A DNA stretch of 64,000 nt from Pristionchus mayeri (taxonomy: Eukaryota; Nematoda; Chromadorea; Rhabditida; Neodiplogasteridae): assembly GCA_036245805.1 (NCBI GenBank), contig BTRK01000004.1:4836001-4900000 (forward strand), in the 5' to 3' direction. Made by a program: the position numbers and the translations under genes. Position 1 is the stretch's first letter; every line of letters starts with the position of its first letter. Positions 47,280 to 58,428 of the stretch are shown in pieces. The notes below the pieces were generated by a model. That model saw only the letters and a program-made list of their open reading frames with translations. It had not been told where the DNA came from and did no database searches.

Positions 47280-48783
47280 ATGGAGGGGCGCAATCGATTG
47301 TGCCTCGTATGCTCAGATCGACTCACTTCCATGCATTTAGGCATGGACATTTGCAGGTATTTCCGCATTAATTTTTGGATTTTCAATCGATATCAGGCCA
47401 TGCGCGTCATTTTTCAAGCGATCAACGACGGCCGGCGTAAATTTCCCTTGCCGCCAAGGGAAGAAACAGTGCGTTATCTCCAAAGGTTGTCCAACTATGT
47501 TTCCATTGTTCTGAAAGTTACAAAATTTTCTTTAATTTCTTAGCCATCAATAACAATGTTCTCAGAGAATGGATTCATGTGTCGTCATTGTCGATACGAG
47601 AAGTGTCTGTCTGTTGGAGTAGCTTACGATGGGCCGCTGCGTCCTCGGGCGAAACCTGTGACTCCGATACTCGAATTGATCGACAAAGAGTTCAAGTATG
47701 CCATATTTAATAGCTTCAGCATGAATAAAATTGCTCAGATCGCTGATCGAAAGGCGAAAAGTGAAGGAACTCGAGCTCATGCGGACCACTGCGAATAGTG
47801 GCACGATTCCGCACCCGGGAGAGGTGACTGCCAAGTTTCCATAAGCATATATTCGTATTTTTAGACAATCTACTACGTTGGACGCAACTGTAGTGTTGAT
47901 ATCTATGCAATCGCCGTCGCGGAATCGTGGGTATTTTTCGAGAATGCATTTCCGACATTGAAGCAAATTCCAAAAGAAGAAAAAGTAAGAGTTTGCTTAC
48001 GATGCTACGATTGATCAATCATACCGTTCAGGATATGATTTTCAAAGATTACATTCCGAAGTTGTGCTTGATTGTAAGTTATTTTCTCACGAGGAAACTG
48101 TGGGGAGATGCGCATAAAAAGTAAGCAAATTAGTGTTTGAAAATTGTACTCCTAAAAAGCGTTAGGGCTCCGAACAAACAATAGTTTTAGAACGATGTGC
48201 TCCGTAGTCACGTGCTTTGACACGCAAGTCCCATTCAGTTTTTATTATCCCAAGGACAACGGGAACAAAAAGCTCTTTGAGAGGTATGCAAATATTACTA
48301 TAATCAAGTCAAGTAAACTTCTTCTAGCTCCATTCGATCGTATTCTGATGACCACTCCTCTTTCTTCGTTCCTCAGTTCGACAGAGCGAAGATCACTGAG
48401 GCGGAATTCCATGCCCTCACAGCACTCGCCATGGCTGAGAACGGTATCGATTACTGACTTTTGTATCGCGAACTGAACGTTTAGATTTGCGCATTTCGGA
48501 AGAAACGCAGCAAATAATCGACAAGATTCGCTCGGAAACATTTGAGAATCTTCAATCATATTATCAGAATGAAATGGGTATTGTAAATTTCTCGACGCGA
48601 CTGGGAAATTTGATGAGTTTAAATCACATAATTCAAGTAAGATCTGTACTTTTATAGTTGAAATACGAAATGCACGATTGTTTTCAGGAATGTATGTCCC
48701 TTCACAAAGTATTCTTCCGCTTCTTTGCTACATTCTTTGACATGTACATGAGTGAAACGGTTTTAAAGAGAATGTCCGAATGA
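47280..48783 (+). CDS. nuclear hormone receptor, paralogue 1
   Basis: The start at 47280 gives LCLVCSDRLTSMHLGMDICR, then after an intron PCASFFKRSTTAGVNFPCRQ and GKKQC (first zinc finger, P-box region and start of finger 2), GFMCRHCRYEKCLSVGVAYD (end of finger 2), then the ligand-binding region: VFFENAFPTLKQ, FKDYIPKLCLIVSYFLTRKL, VPFSFYYPKDNG, FDRAKITEAEFHALTALAMA, NEMGIVNFSTRLGNLMSLNH, ending YMSETVLKRMSE with TGA at 48781-48783. This is a supplementary NHR of the nematode HNF4-derived expansion. Pro replaces Ala after the R of GMDICR, unlike the other three copies. Confidence 0.9.
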
Positions 48784-49258
48784 TAAATGCATTTTCGTGA
48801 GAAATCTTCTGAGCTTGAATCACAGGTTACGCGCCGTCACAAATTTTCGATTGTTACATGTAAGATAATCTGCGATTGAATTTGTCGTTGGATTGGATAA
48901 CTTTTGAAAAACTCTTGAAGACAACTCTTGACATTTTAAATCGAATGAAAAACTAAATAAGCTTCTAACGTCAGCGAGCCATTCGGTTGTTGCTGAAATT
49001 TCGGTTGCCTAGATGTTTTTTTCGATTGCCTCTTCATTCTATACACTCTAGTTAGCACTGAAATTCACATGTGATCGGCGTGTAGCGAGAGGAGAGAGGA
49101 GGAGACGAGATAGAGTGAGGGAATCAGCGAGTGTTTGCGATCAATGGAGTGGCAGGAAGAGAGAAACGATCGAAGTGAAGAGGGGGACAGAGAAAGAGAG
49201 GATACGCGCGTGCCCAATGCTCTTGCTATTTTGCCCTCGCATCCAACTTCCCTTAAAA
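48784..49258. other. NHR1-NHR2 spacer
   Basis: Contains the upstream block of NHR2 at 49131 and purine-rich DNA; no gene. Confidence 0.5.
49131..49151 (+). promoter_or_regulatory. shared upstream block, NHR2
   Basis: GTGTTTGCGATCAATGGAGT, 128 bases before the ATG, preceded by a GCGTG...GAGAG purine-rich run. The same block precedes NHR3 and NHR4. Confidence 0.55.
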
Positions 49259-50832
49259 ATGGAAGAACATCGGCTATGTCTCGTATGCTCAGCCCCCACA
49301 GACTCCACTCATCTTGGAATGGATATTTGCAGGTTCGTACATGAAAAGGGCAGTATATTGTCCATTTACCCTCACAAAGTGATCGCTTATTTGATTCAGA
49401 GCGTGTGCATCCTTCTACAAACGAGCAAAGAAGACAGGAGCAACGTATCCTTGCAGACAGGGAAAATATCAATGTATAGTATCGAGGGGTGAACTGAATC
49501 ACACTTGTAATTTGATCTATTTTATCAATCTAGACAACAAATTCACATGTCGTCGATGTCGTTTTGACAAGTGTTCGGCTGTTGGAGTTGTCTACGATGG
49601 ACCTTTGCGAGTTCGCGCAAAGCGTCCAGTTACTCTTCTGCAGACGATTGAAAGGGAATTCAAGTACCTTACATCTTTTTTTTGCATTGAACAGCCTAAT
49701 CTCTCAGATTGATGATCGAGCGAAGACGTGCGAAGGAACTCAATATTGTGCAAACGCACCATAGCGACATGATTTCACATCCGAATGAGGTAGGCCAAAC
49801 AAGGTTACAACAGAAAATGCTAAAATATCTCAGGAGCTATACATCGTGAACGCAAGTTGTGGTGCCGAGTTGTTCATGATTGCAAGCGAGGAATCTCTGG
49901 TGTTCTTCAACAGCATCTTCCCCGCTCTTGCCACTGTTTCCTTGCACGAGAAAGTGAGGTCGTTTACATCGAAGCGTGAACGTTTGCAAATTTCAGGACA
50001 AAATCTTCAAAGATTTTGTCATGAAGCTTAGTCTCATTGTTAGCTCATATTTGACAAAGAAGCTATTCGGAGATGCGCCCTCCAAGTAATTACGACAATG
50101 TTTTAGAGCTAAGTTTGTTTTTCAGATTCATGAAATCGATTGTTACGTACTATGATGCCGAAATTCCATTTGAATATTATTATCCGGAGGATAAAGGGAA
50201 CAGGGACTTCCTAGAGAGGTGAGAAATAATGAGTGCTGAAAAAAAAATTAGTGATTTACTCAGCTCGGTAATTGCCCACACTGATGATCACATAGCGACG
50301 TTCCTTCCCATCTTTAAAAGAGCGGAACTCACAGAGAAAGAGATCTGCGCTCTCGTCGCCATTGTCATTGCAGAACACGGTATTCATTAGTGATGCCAAA
50401 TCGGCGCGTGCTATCCTCGTTTCACACGCTCTCTCGCCGGTTAGACAGAGCGAGAGAGCGTGTGAAACGAGGAGAGCACGCGCCGATTTGGCATCACTAG
50501 TATCCATAGTGCATCATTCTCCGTGACACTAATTTTCAGATCTCTCAATATCCGAAGAGACTCAAGACATTATGGATGAAATTCGACATGAAATACTTGA
50601 AAATCTGCAGTTTTACTATCGAAAGGAGCTTCGCCTGTCCGATTTTTCCACTCGCCTTGGGAATTTAATGAGTTTGAATCACACGGTACAGGTGAGAAAA
50701 AATTGCGTATTCAAGTAAAAACGATGTAATTTGCAGGAATGCATATCGATGTTCAAAGTGCAAATGCGATTTTACACCACATGTTTCGAGGAATACATCC
50801 CTCTCAAATTCGCCGAGTTGTCATTAGATTGA
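49259..50832 (+). CDS. nuclear hormone receptor, paralogue 2
   Basis: The start at 49259 reads MEEHRLCLVCSAPTDSTHLG, then GMDICRACASFYKRAKKTGA, YPCRQGKYQC, FTCRRCRFDKCSAVGVVYDG. The ligand-binding part has MIASEESLVFFNSIFPALAT, IFKDFVMKLSLIVSSYLTKK, IPFEYYYPEDKGNRDF, FKRAELTEKEICALVAIVIA, YYRKELRLSDFSTRLGNLMS, FKVQMRFYTTCFEEYIPLKF; TGA at 50830-50832. All eight zinc-binding Cys are present. One intron holds a 49-bp-arm hairpin (50388-50499). Confidence 0.92.
50388..50499. repeat. intronic hairpin with 49-bp arms
   Basis: Arms 50388-50436 and 50451-50499 (TAGTGATGCCAAATCGGCGC... and its inverted copy), one mismatch, 14-base loop. It lies in an intron of NHR2; the paralogues lack it at the same intron. 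Confidence 0.95.
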
Positions 50833-50993
50833 ACAGTGCAAACGTGTTGAGAATCTCAATTTGATGTGCACAAAAATGCATTTTCGAAATAAATATTGCA
50901 AATGTGTCAGTATAATTTGCTTTATCCACTGATAACACGAGTGATCCTTTTCGCGTGCGAGCCAAGGATGATAGAGCGACAGTGGGGGAAAGG

Positions 50994-51014
50994 GTGTTTG
51001 CGATCAATCGAGTG
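50994..51014 (+). promoter_or_regulatory. shared upstream block, NHR3
   Basis: GTGTTTGCGATCAATCGAGT, 110 bases before the ATG, identical to that of NHR4 and one base off NHR2 over these 20 bases. Confidence 0.6.
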
Positions 51015-51103
51015 AGTGGTGAGGGAGAGAGAAAGAAAGAGAGAGAGAGAGAGAAACCAGAGGAAGAAAGAAAGCAAAGAAGTGAGCTCGTGTGCGATTT
51101 GCA

Positions 51104-52761
51104 ATGGATCGAGTAGAAGACCCTCGATCATGTCTTGTCTGCTCAGCCTTCATCAATTCCATTCACTTCGGCATGGATATTTGCAGGTTTTCATTATGTC
51201 CGTTCTTTGTGACTAATTGATTCAAGAGCATGCGCGTCATTTTACAAGCGCGCTAAACTGACGGGAGTGGTGTATCCCTGTCGACAAGGGACGAGACAGT
51301 GCGAAGTTACCAGTGGTTTGTTCCTATTTTACTACTGTATATCCGTTGAGCTCTCCAGTTAACTAAAATCAGTCTTCTTGCAACAATTGCATAAATTTTC
51401 GAAAACTGTGCTATATTCAATGGAAATTTTAGGGAGAAAAACCACGTGTCGCCGTTGTCGTTTCGAAAAGTGTATATCTATTGGAGTTGTCTATGAGGGA
51501 CCGTTGCGAGTTCGCGCTAAACGCCAATTTACTCTCCTGCAAAAGATTGAGAAAGAATTCAAGTGGTGTGCTTCTTGTTGTTGTGAATGGTTTAAACTCG
51601 TAGAATGATGATCGAGCGGAGACGCGTGAAAGAAGTCGAAGTAATGATAAAACACCACAACGATTTGCTTTCACACCCGAGCGAGGTGTGCTCAGCAATG
51701 TCACGAGATAAACTACTCGAATATTTCAGGAAATATACGTTATGAATGCTAGCTGTGGTGTGGACATGTTCATAATTGCCAATGAGGAATCTCTGATACT
51801 ATTCAATAATATGTTCCCGGCTTTTACCAGCATTTCCTCACACGAAAAAGTTAGCAAATTGATTCTGATGCGTGGACGATTGATCATTTCAGGATAAAAT
51901 CTTCAAAGATGCTTCTTTAAAGCTCAATCTCACCGTAACCCTATACATGACGAAAAAGATATTCGGAGATGTCCACTCAAAGTGAAAAATAGCGAAGGAT
52001 TTAGAGATATTCCCATTTTCCAGATTCATGCACTCGATTGTTGCATGCTATGACCTTGAAATCCCATTCAAATATTATCATCCTGAGGACAAAGGAAACA
52101 GGGATTTCTTGGAGAGGTTGGGATACTTTTAGTTCAGTAAATCAGTTGTTCAGTTCTTGGATTACTGGCCACCCCCTCCTCTCCCCCGCACATTTCTACG
52201 TATCACTCTCTGAGTTTGTGCCCTACAACCCCTCTATGGAGGGGGAGGGATGGGGAATGATAATGGGAAGAGGAGGGAGTAGCCCATTACTCCAAGAAGT
52301 GTTGTCTGATCAGCTCGGTAAACGCTAACACTGATGACAACATCGCGACGTTTCTTCCGCTGTTCAAAAGGGCGGAATTGACAGAGAAAGAGATCTGCGC
52401 ACTCGTTGCCATTGTCATTGCAGAACACGGTATGCATTAATCATCGATCTCTTTAAAACGCATTTTCAGACCTATCGATCTCCGAAGAGACGCAAGACAT
52501 TATGGACGAAATACGACAAGAAATACTGGAAAATCTCCAATGGTACTATCGAAATGAGCTCGGTTTAACCGATTTCTCCATTCGTCTTGGAAATTTAATG
52601 AGTTTGAATCACGCGGTACAGGTGAGGATAAGTTGTGTTTTCAAATCAAATCAGTGCTTTTGCAGGAGAGCGTATCTATGTTCAAAGTACAGATGCGATT
52701 TTACTCCACATGTTTCGAAGAATACGTACCGCTCAAATTGGCAGAGATGGCATTGGATTGA
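51104..52761 (+). CDS. nuclear hormone receptor, paralogue 3
   Basis: The start at 51104 reads MDRVEDPRSCLVCSAFINSI, GMDICRACASFYKRAKLTGV, TTCRRCRFEKCISIGVVYEG, then IANEESLILFNNMFPAFTSI, LKLNLTVTLYMTKKIFGDV, IPFKYYHPEDKGNRDFLER, ATFLPLFKRAELTEKEICAL, NELGLTDFSIRLGNLMSLNH, YSTCFEEYVPLKLAEMALD; TGA at 52759-52761. Closest to paralogue 2. The intron at 52.13-52.31 kb is enlarged by an imperfect inverted repeat (GGATTACTGGCC... / CCCATTACTCC). Confidence 0.92.
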
Positions 52762-52896
52762 ATGCTGCAGATACACAATGATGAATTTTACGAAATAAAT
52801 ATTGTAAATGTGTCAGCAAGTTGGCTTCCAAAGATAACAAGAGTGCTTAGTTTTGGCGTGCGGCGACAAGAATGAGAGAGCGAAAGTGAGGGAAGA

Positions 52897-52917
52897 GTGT
52901 TTGCGATCAATCGAGTG
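52897..52917 (+). promoter_or_regulatory. shared upstream block, NHR4
   Basis: GTGTTTGCGATCAATCGAGT, 83 bases before the ATG; followed by GAGTGATGAGAGAGAGAAAG purine-rich DNA as in NHR3. Confidence 0.6.
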
Positions 52918-52979
52918 AGTGATGAGAGAGAGAAAGAGACAAGGAGGGGGGCAAGAAGTGCGCTCGCGAGTGGCTCGTA

Positions 52980-54521
52980 ATGGATCGACTGGAAGACTCT
53001 CGATCATGTCTTGTCTGCTCAGTCTCCATCACCTCAGTCCACCTTGGCATGGATATTTGCCGGTTTCTCATGCTTTCTTTCTTTTTGACGAATTTATTCA
53101 AGGGCTTGTGCGTCATTTTACAAGCGTGCTAAAATGACGGGCGTTGTGTATCCCTGTCGACAAGGAACGAGACTGTGCGATGTTACCCATGGTTTGTGCC
53201 CACTTTGCTATTTGAAATTCTTTCAGTTCTCTTGTGAACGAAACACGTACTGAACGAATTTCTTCATCATTGATTCTTTAAAGTTTTCATGGAGAATTTA
53301 GAGACTAAATTCACGTGTCGTCGTTGTCGATTCGATAAGTGTCTGGCTGTTGGAGTTGTATATGATGGGCCAATGAGAATTCGAGCCAAACCAGCGCTCA
53401 CCCTTCTTCAGAGGATTCACAAAGAATTCAAGTTAACTCGCACTATTTTTTGTCATTAATCTTTTGGTGCAAGGTCAACGATTGAGAGGCGACGTGCCAA
53501 AGAACTCGAATTTATACGAACTTGTCCTGATTGCTTTGAGGTTCCGCACCCAAGAGAGGTAAGTACACTTTAACGAAAAGACTCATGAAACTACTTCAAA
53601 ATTTCAGAAAATTTTCATCGTTAGAGCCCACTCTAGCTTTGACCTCATTAACATTGCAATTTCGGAATCACGTGTGTTTTTCGACAATGTCTTCATTGCA
53701 ATGAAACATATTGCTGACCAAGAAATAGTGGGTGTTGTGTCTGCGATTTGATAAATGGCCCAAATTTCAGGATATCATTTTCAAAGACTACATGATCAAG
53801 CTTGGAATTGTTTTCAGCTATTTCATGACGATGAAAATATGGGGAAGTTGTGACAACAAGTGTGTTATAATTACAATGGCGTGGGTATTACTATATATTA
53901 ATTGCAATTCAGATTGATGTCAACAGTGACTACTTGTTATGATAATGAAGTTCCATTGGACTTCTATTACCCTGAAGAGCATGGAGATAAAGACGCATTT
54001 AAAAGGTAATGATATGTATTTTAATGAACATTATAATGAAGTTTATGATGTTTCCTTCAGTTCGATTAATTCATACAATGATGAACACATGACGTTATTC
54101 CTTCCTCAGTTTAGTCGATCAGAACTAACAGAAACGGAATTCCATGCTCTCTCTGCACTAGTGCTTACTGAACACGGTAATATACTCCTAGATTATCTCA
54201 CATACTCATTGAACATATTTTGTCCAGACTTGGAACTATCAGAAGAGGCTGAGCGAGTTTTGGATGGCATTCGGGGAGAAATACTAACTAATCTTCATTG
54301 CTACTATCGGCGCGAGATGGGAATAGTCGATTATTCAGTGCGAATCGGCAATCTTCTGAGCACAAATCACGCAATTCAGGTTATCTCAATTTCAGAATGC
54401 AATTTTTAAAACTTTTATCTTCCAGGAATGTCGATCGAAGCAGAAGGTCGCTATTCAATTTTATGCAACGTTTTTCGATAAGTACATGCCAGAAAAGTTT
54501 ATGGAAAAATTGTTCATATAA
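52980..54521 (+). CDS. nuclear hormone receptor, paralogue 4
   Basis: The start at 52980 reads MDRLEDSRSCLVCSVSITSV, GMDICRACASFYKRAKMTGV, YPCRQGTRLC, FTCRRCRFDKCLAVGVVYDG, then ISESRVFFDNVFIAMKHIAD, FKDYMIKLGIVFSYFMTMKI, VPLDFYYPEEHGDKDAF, FLPQFSRSELTETEFHALSA, REMGIVDYSVRIGNLLSTNH, QFYATFFDKYMPEKFMEKLF; TAA at 54519-54521. The DNA-binding half resembles paralogues 2/3, while the ligand-binding half (TEFHAL, REMGIV, FYATFF) is closer to paralogue 1, suggesting recombination or uneven divergence. Confidence 0.92.
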
Positions 54522-55065
54522 TAAATTCGATAAAAAATATTCATTCAAAGATTTGGAATATGTATATATCATTTGCATTATATTTCGTTTTCCAACCTGC
54601 AAAATAATAACAATTTACACGAATGAGAATGCTAGCATTGCGTTACTTATGAAAACAAAGAGGGAACTTCTCAAAAATGAAGAATCGGTAATGGCAAGCC
54701 GTAGCGACATGATCAACATGTAATTTGAATAAATATGAAAGTAAATCATCAGACTAAAATTCAAGGGTAATCGGCTACATCACATGAAGAAATGGCGAAC
54801 ATGTAGCGCAATATCAGTTGTTGTTCTACCTCAAAAAGTCAAATATTATTTACATTTTTGAATTCTCGTCTATGGTTGACTAAAATGTGTACTGCAGTGC
54901 CTATCAAACAAATTGGATTGAGAAATATCATACCTCATTGGTCAGTGTACTTTTGACGAATCAATGCAGATCCATTGCGAAGCTTCCGCGCTCTCCACTG
55001 AAAACATATTCAAATATTACAATACGAATACGCATTTGTTTTAGTAGAACGTTTGTCTGTGAGAT
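54522..55065. other. intergenic
   Basis: Plus-strand frames continue past the NHR4 stop without a recognised domain; no separate gene seen. Confidence 0.4.
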
Positions 55066-55341
55066 TCAACGTCGAAAGAAATTTTTAAAAAACATAAATC
55101 GCATATTCAATACCTTGGACTGAAGGTAGACCTTTTCAAACTGGGTGATATCCTTTTCATTTCCGGTGCAAATGCAATTGATCAAAACGGAAATGACCAT
55201 GAGACACAAGGTGAACAAAGCTCCAACAACTGGAAATAAAAGAAACCGAATTTTCAGCTTTTCGATGAACTATGCTGAATTTCAGTAGGACATACCAAAG
55301 GGTCCTGCGTAGTCGGCCATCTCGAGTTCTTGTTTAGGCAT
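55066..55341 (-). CDS. small single-pass membrane protein
   Basis: The start at 55341 (MPKQELEMADYAGPF) joins across a ~60-base intron ending TTTCCAG to VVGALFTLCLMVISVLINCI, one clear transmembrane helix, followed by CTGNEKDITQFEKVYLQSK and a basic tail FMFFKNFFRR with TGA at 55066. About 70 residues; a further splice before the tail is possible. No family recognised. Confidence 0.5.
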
Positions 55342-55949
55342 TTGCAATTTGTAGGAGTGCGAGATTGCCTGACGTTCTCTGAAATTCATTCAATACTTGA
55401 AACGTAAGAACTATTTGCGCAAGAATTGAGAAACAAGTAAACGCGAGGTGTCAAAGGAGGTTAGTGTCTTCCTTCCGTTCACACTCCCTTATATTTAGAT
55501 CGTTTTGCGCCCAGCGCGAAAGTGATCTCATTTGCGCGTTTCGTCTCTGGTCAGTTCATCGCTTGAGAGCGACATAAAGAGATCAGAGAAACACAAAGAG
55601 CAAAATGCAATTCCGTAGTGAGTTCAGTACCCTTGATATCCTTGGTGATGCGCTCCTTCTTACTATTCTTAGCATTTAATTTCGAGAGGCTGTTCGGAAA
55701 AACCGCGAAGGAGAGGCGATTTTCGAGGAAGCCGGCATTTCTGCAGTTGAAAATGATCAGCGGAACACTAACTTGTGTGTGTTTCAACATCTTCGAATTA
55801 TTGGTTTTAACATTTTTTTCACAACGCAATGTCTCTATTGCAAACTCTATTCCATATCATCCGACTATAAAAAATTTCATTAGAAAATTAAATTGAAATT
55901 GAAATTGAAAAACTAACAAGGACAACAACTGCTTCTTCATTCTGAAAAT

Positions 55950-56470
55950 CTATGAGTCATTGCACTGAGCTGTTCAGTATCACACGCATGGCTTCGACTA
56001 TTTATCCATTCTACGAACTTCATGCAATGCTGGTCAATGTTCTTAGCACTCGGTGGATGCACTCCGCCATTAGGAGGATCATGCGTTATAATCAGCACTT
56101 AATATCATCGTACGACCTTCCCCACGCTAATACCCAAGAGATGACAAAATGGAGTTTTCTTTGTGTAAAGTTCGCGTCGGAAAATACTTCCGACTCCATA
56201 CGCGTGCAATCGTCGAATGCTAGCTAACACTGGAGTCGACGCAGTCCTCATATTTTTCAGTTCCACAACGCAGATTTTATTACAATTAATTTAAATTACA
56301 GAATTCATTCTACCAATCCTTGCACACTGCATTGTATCCAGTCATATTGATTGGCTTATAATTTTCACATCATATTTGCATTTGTGAGTGTTGAGAATGT
56401 CAATATTACTTTGACAACGATTAGCAGCTGATTTTCCCACATAATATGCTCCATTGCTCTGATTGAATGG
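55950..56470 (+). repeat. diverged duplicate segment, copy 1
   Basis: Contains GCATGGCTTCGACTATTTAT, CTTCATGCAATG...TGGATGCACT and, further on, GCTAGC-type and ATTAGCAGCTGATTTTCCCA segments that appear in the same order in copy 2. It could be the 5' part of a lost Sre-like gene, since copy 2 abuts such a gene. Confidence 0.6.
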
Positions 56471-56507
56471 AATTCGGTTTATTAGTAATGAGTATAATTA
56501 ATATCTC

Positions 56508-56990
56508 ACAAGGGAATGGCCAGTTCGCACCATAAAATTATCGAACAGGAGCTACCAGGCCTTGTATAGGGCCATTAGCTCATCTTTTTGCACTTCTCAA
56601 AAAGTGCACATATTGATCTTTGATCGATAAAAATCTAAAATTACTTTGTTTTCGCTGTTGACTCTAATCTCATTTTGTGAACGCAATGTAACGCTCGTGG
56701 CGTAGTGGATAACACGAGTGCATTCAACCCTGTTGGTCGTGGGTTCAACTCCTCTCAAGCGAAATTTTTGCCACGCCATTTTCACTTCAGACATTAGCAC
56801 TCGTGTTATCCACTACGTCACGAGCTCATGTTCCATTCCGTTCAAAAAACGAGCGAAAACACACTTCGATTTTTATCGATGGAACATCAATATGGGCACT
56901 TTTTGTGCAAAAGGATGATCTAATGGCCCTATGCAAGGCCTGGTAGCTCATATTCGATAATTTTACGGTGCGAACTGACCATTGCCTTGT
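56508..56990. repeat. foldback element with tRNA-like apex
   Basis: Starts ACAAGGGAATGGCCAGTTCG at 56508 and ends in an inverted copy at 56990. Arms of ~210 bp with moderate divergence. The inverted arms include the 5' half of the tRNA-like sequence: GCACTCGTGTTATCCACTAC at 56797 mirrors 56705-56724. Confidence 0.9.
56692..56761 (+). pseudogene. tRNA-like sequence at foldback apex
   Basis: 70 nt with exact A-box TGGCGTAGTGG (56698-56708) and B-box GGTTCAACTCC (56742-56752), 33 bases apart. The outer CGCT and AGCG can pair as a partial acceptor stem. The anticodon arm is irregular, so it is most likely a tRNA-derived module rather than a tRNA gene. Confidence 0.6.
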
Positions 56991-57099
56991 CAGATGTTCG
57001 ATGCATTATATTTTTCAAACGAGAAATTTGAGGAGTTATCGAAATGAAAATTTAAAAAAAACATTTTGAAAAAATATATATGCGAAATTTCTTCGCATT

Positions 57100-58390
57100 A
57101 TATCCTCGCATTGAATTGTCCGATATCACATGCATAGCTTCAACTACTTCTCCATGTTCTGAGCTTCATGCAAGATGCAGCTCAATGTTCTCAAGATGGA
57201 TGCACTGTGCTTTTATTTGGCTTACAAACTCAGCTCAGTTCTTGCCATTATCGTTCATTCATTTGGTATTCACAACATACACATCACCACTCTTCTCAGC
57301 TTATTTTCGAGTAGGATCTCCTTCCTTGTTTTGTCCGTACAATTCCGTACCCAACTCAATCTAGGAAGCCATGGCGTTCTAGAGTATTTTCACTCTCTGT
57401 ACCTCGCGATTTCTTTTTTATTTTGTTTCATATATTTTTCTTATTATATTAGGTTGGTGCAAAAGTTTCTTTGGTGCAAAAGTTTCTTTACAAAATCACT
57501 TCTCCAGTTTTCGTGCTATATCTTGCTTCCCTATAGAGCAATATTGATGTGGTGTTTCTTATTATATTAGTAGATGTGTGCTCTCCATAGCGCACCTTTA
57601 CTCAATCCTTCTCGATCGGGTGTTCAGGCGGGGTAAGATGACAAAGTCAAAAAATAGTCCAATGGATAGTCCAGAATATTGATCGTCCCAAAATTTCAGA
57701 CTATATCTTGCCCGAACTTTTGGGACTTTTGGGACAAGTAGTCCGAGATTCGGGATAGACCCAAAATTGAACAAAACATACATTTTGTTTTGATTAATTT
57801 AGTTTTAAATTAAGCTTTGTTTTTCTTTGTTCAAGAGAATTTTGGAATTTATGGTTCATGTTTTAAGTTAAAACATATCTTGCTGGTTCTATTAATAGTC
57901 CGAACCAGTTATGTTACATTTTTCTCGGACTATCAAAAGTCCAAAAAGCGAGGGATCATTTTCACTCCGACTCATTCCTCGCAAAGGAAGCATACCACTC
58001 GGACTATTTTTTTCCAACCCTACATCATAGTACAGTCACCCTAACTGTCTAGAGACCAATGTAATCAAAATGTCCTTGTATTTTGCTCAATTCGAACCGG
58101 AAAAATATGTCCGACAGCGTATGCGTACATTCGTCACATGCTAGCGAACCCAGTCTGCGTCCTCATATTTTCGAGTTTCGCAGCACAGACTATTAGAATT
58201 AATTATATTTCGATAACCTATCGGAAATTCATTGTACCATTCCATGCATTCCACTGCCTTGTCTCATTCGTCATGCAATAAATATTTTATCATTTGTACT
58301 GATATTTCTATGTGTCATTGATAAGATTGCTTTTGCCTTTACAATGAATAGCAGCTGATTATCTCATCTGCTTATTTGCTCTGATTTGAT
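57100..58390 (+). repeat. diverged duplicate segment, copy 2
   Basis: Matches copy 1 at its start (GCATAGCTTCAACTACTTCT, TGGATGCACTG) and near its end (TGCTAGCGAACCCAGTCTGC, AATAGCAGCTGATTATCTCA). The middle is expanded by inserted DNA, including the mariner-type end. It abuts the Sre-like gene. Confidence 0.6.
57437..57570. mobile_element. mariner-type terminal repeat remnant
   Basis: TTAGGTTGGTGCAAAAGTTT at 57449 is the consensus end of mariner transposons, followed by a tandem partial copy. A 16-bp direct repeat TTTCTTATTATATTAG flanks the piece (57437-57452 and 57555-57570). No transposase. Confidence 0.7.
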
Positions 58391-58428
58391 GGATACGCTA
58401 ATTCAGTCGATTACAGGTAGATACTGCA

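Larger units (their letters stand above)
55342..58428. other. region of duplicated and repeat DNA, no confident gene
   Basis: Holds a diverged duplication (55.95-56.47 and 57.1-58.39 kb), a foldback with tRNA-like apex, and a mariner-type terminal repeat. The open frame at 55551-55829 (minus) and the ATG at 55604 (plus) were not assigned. Confidence 0.5.
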
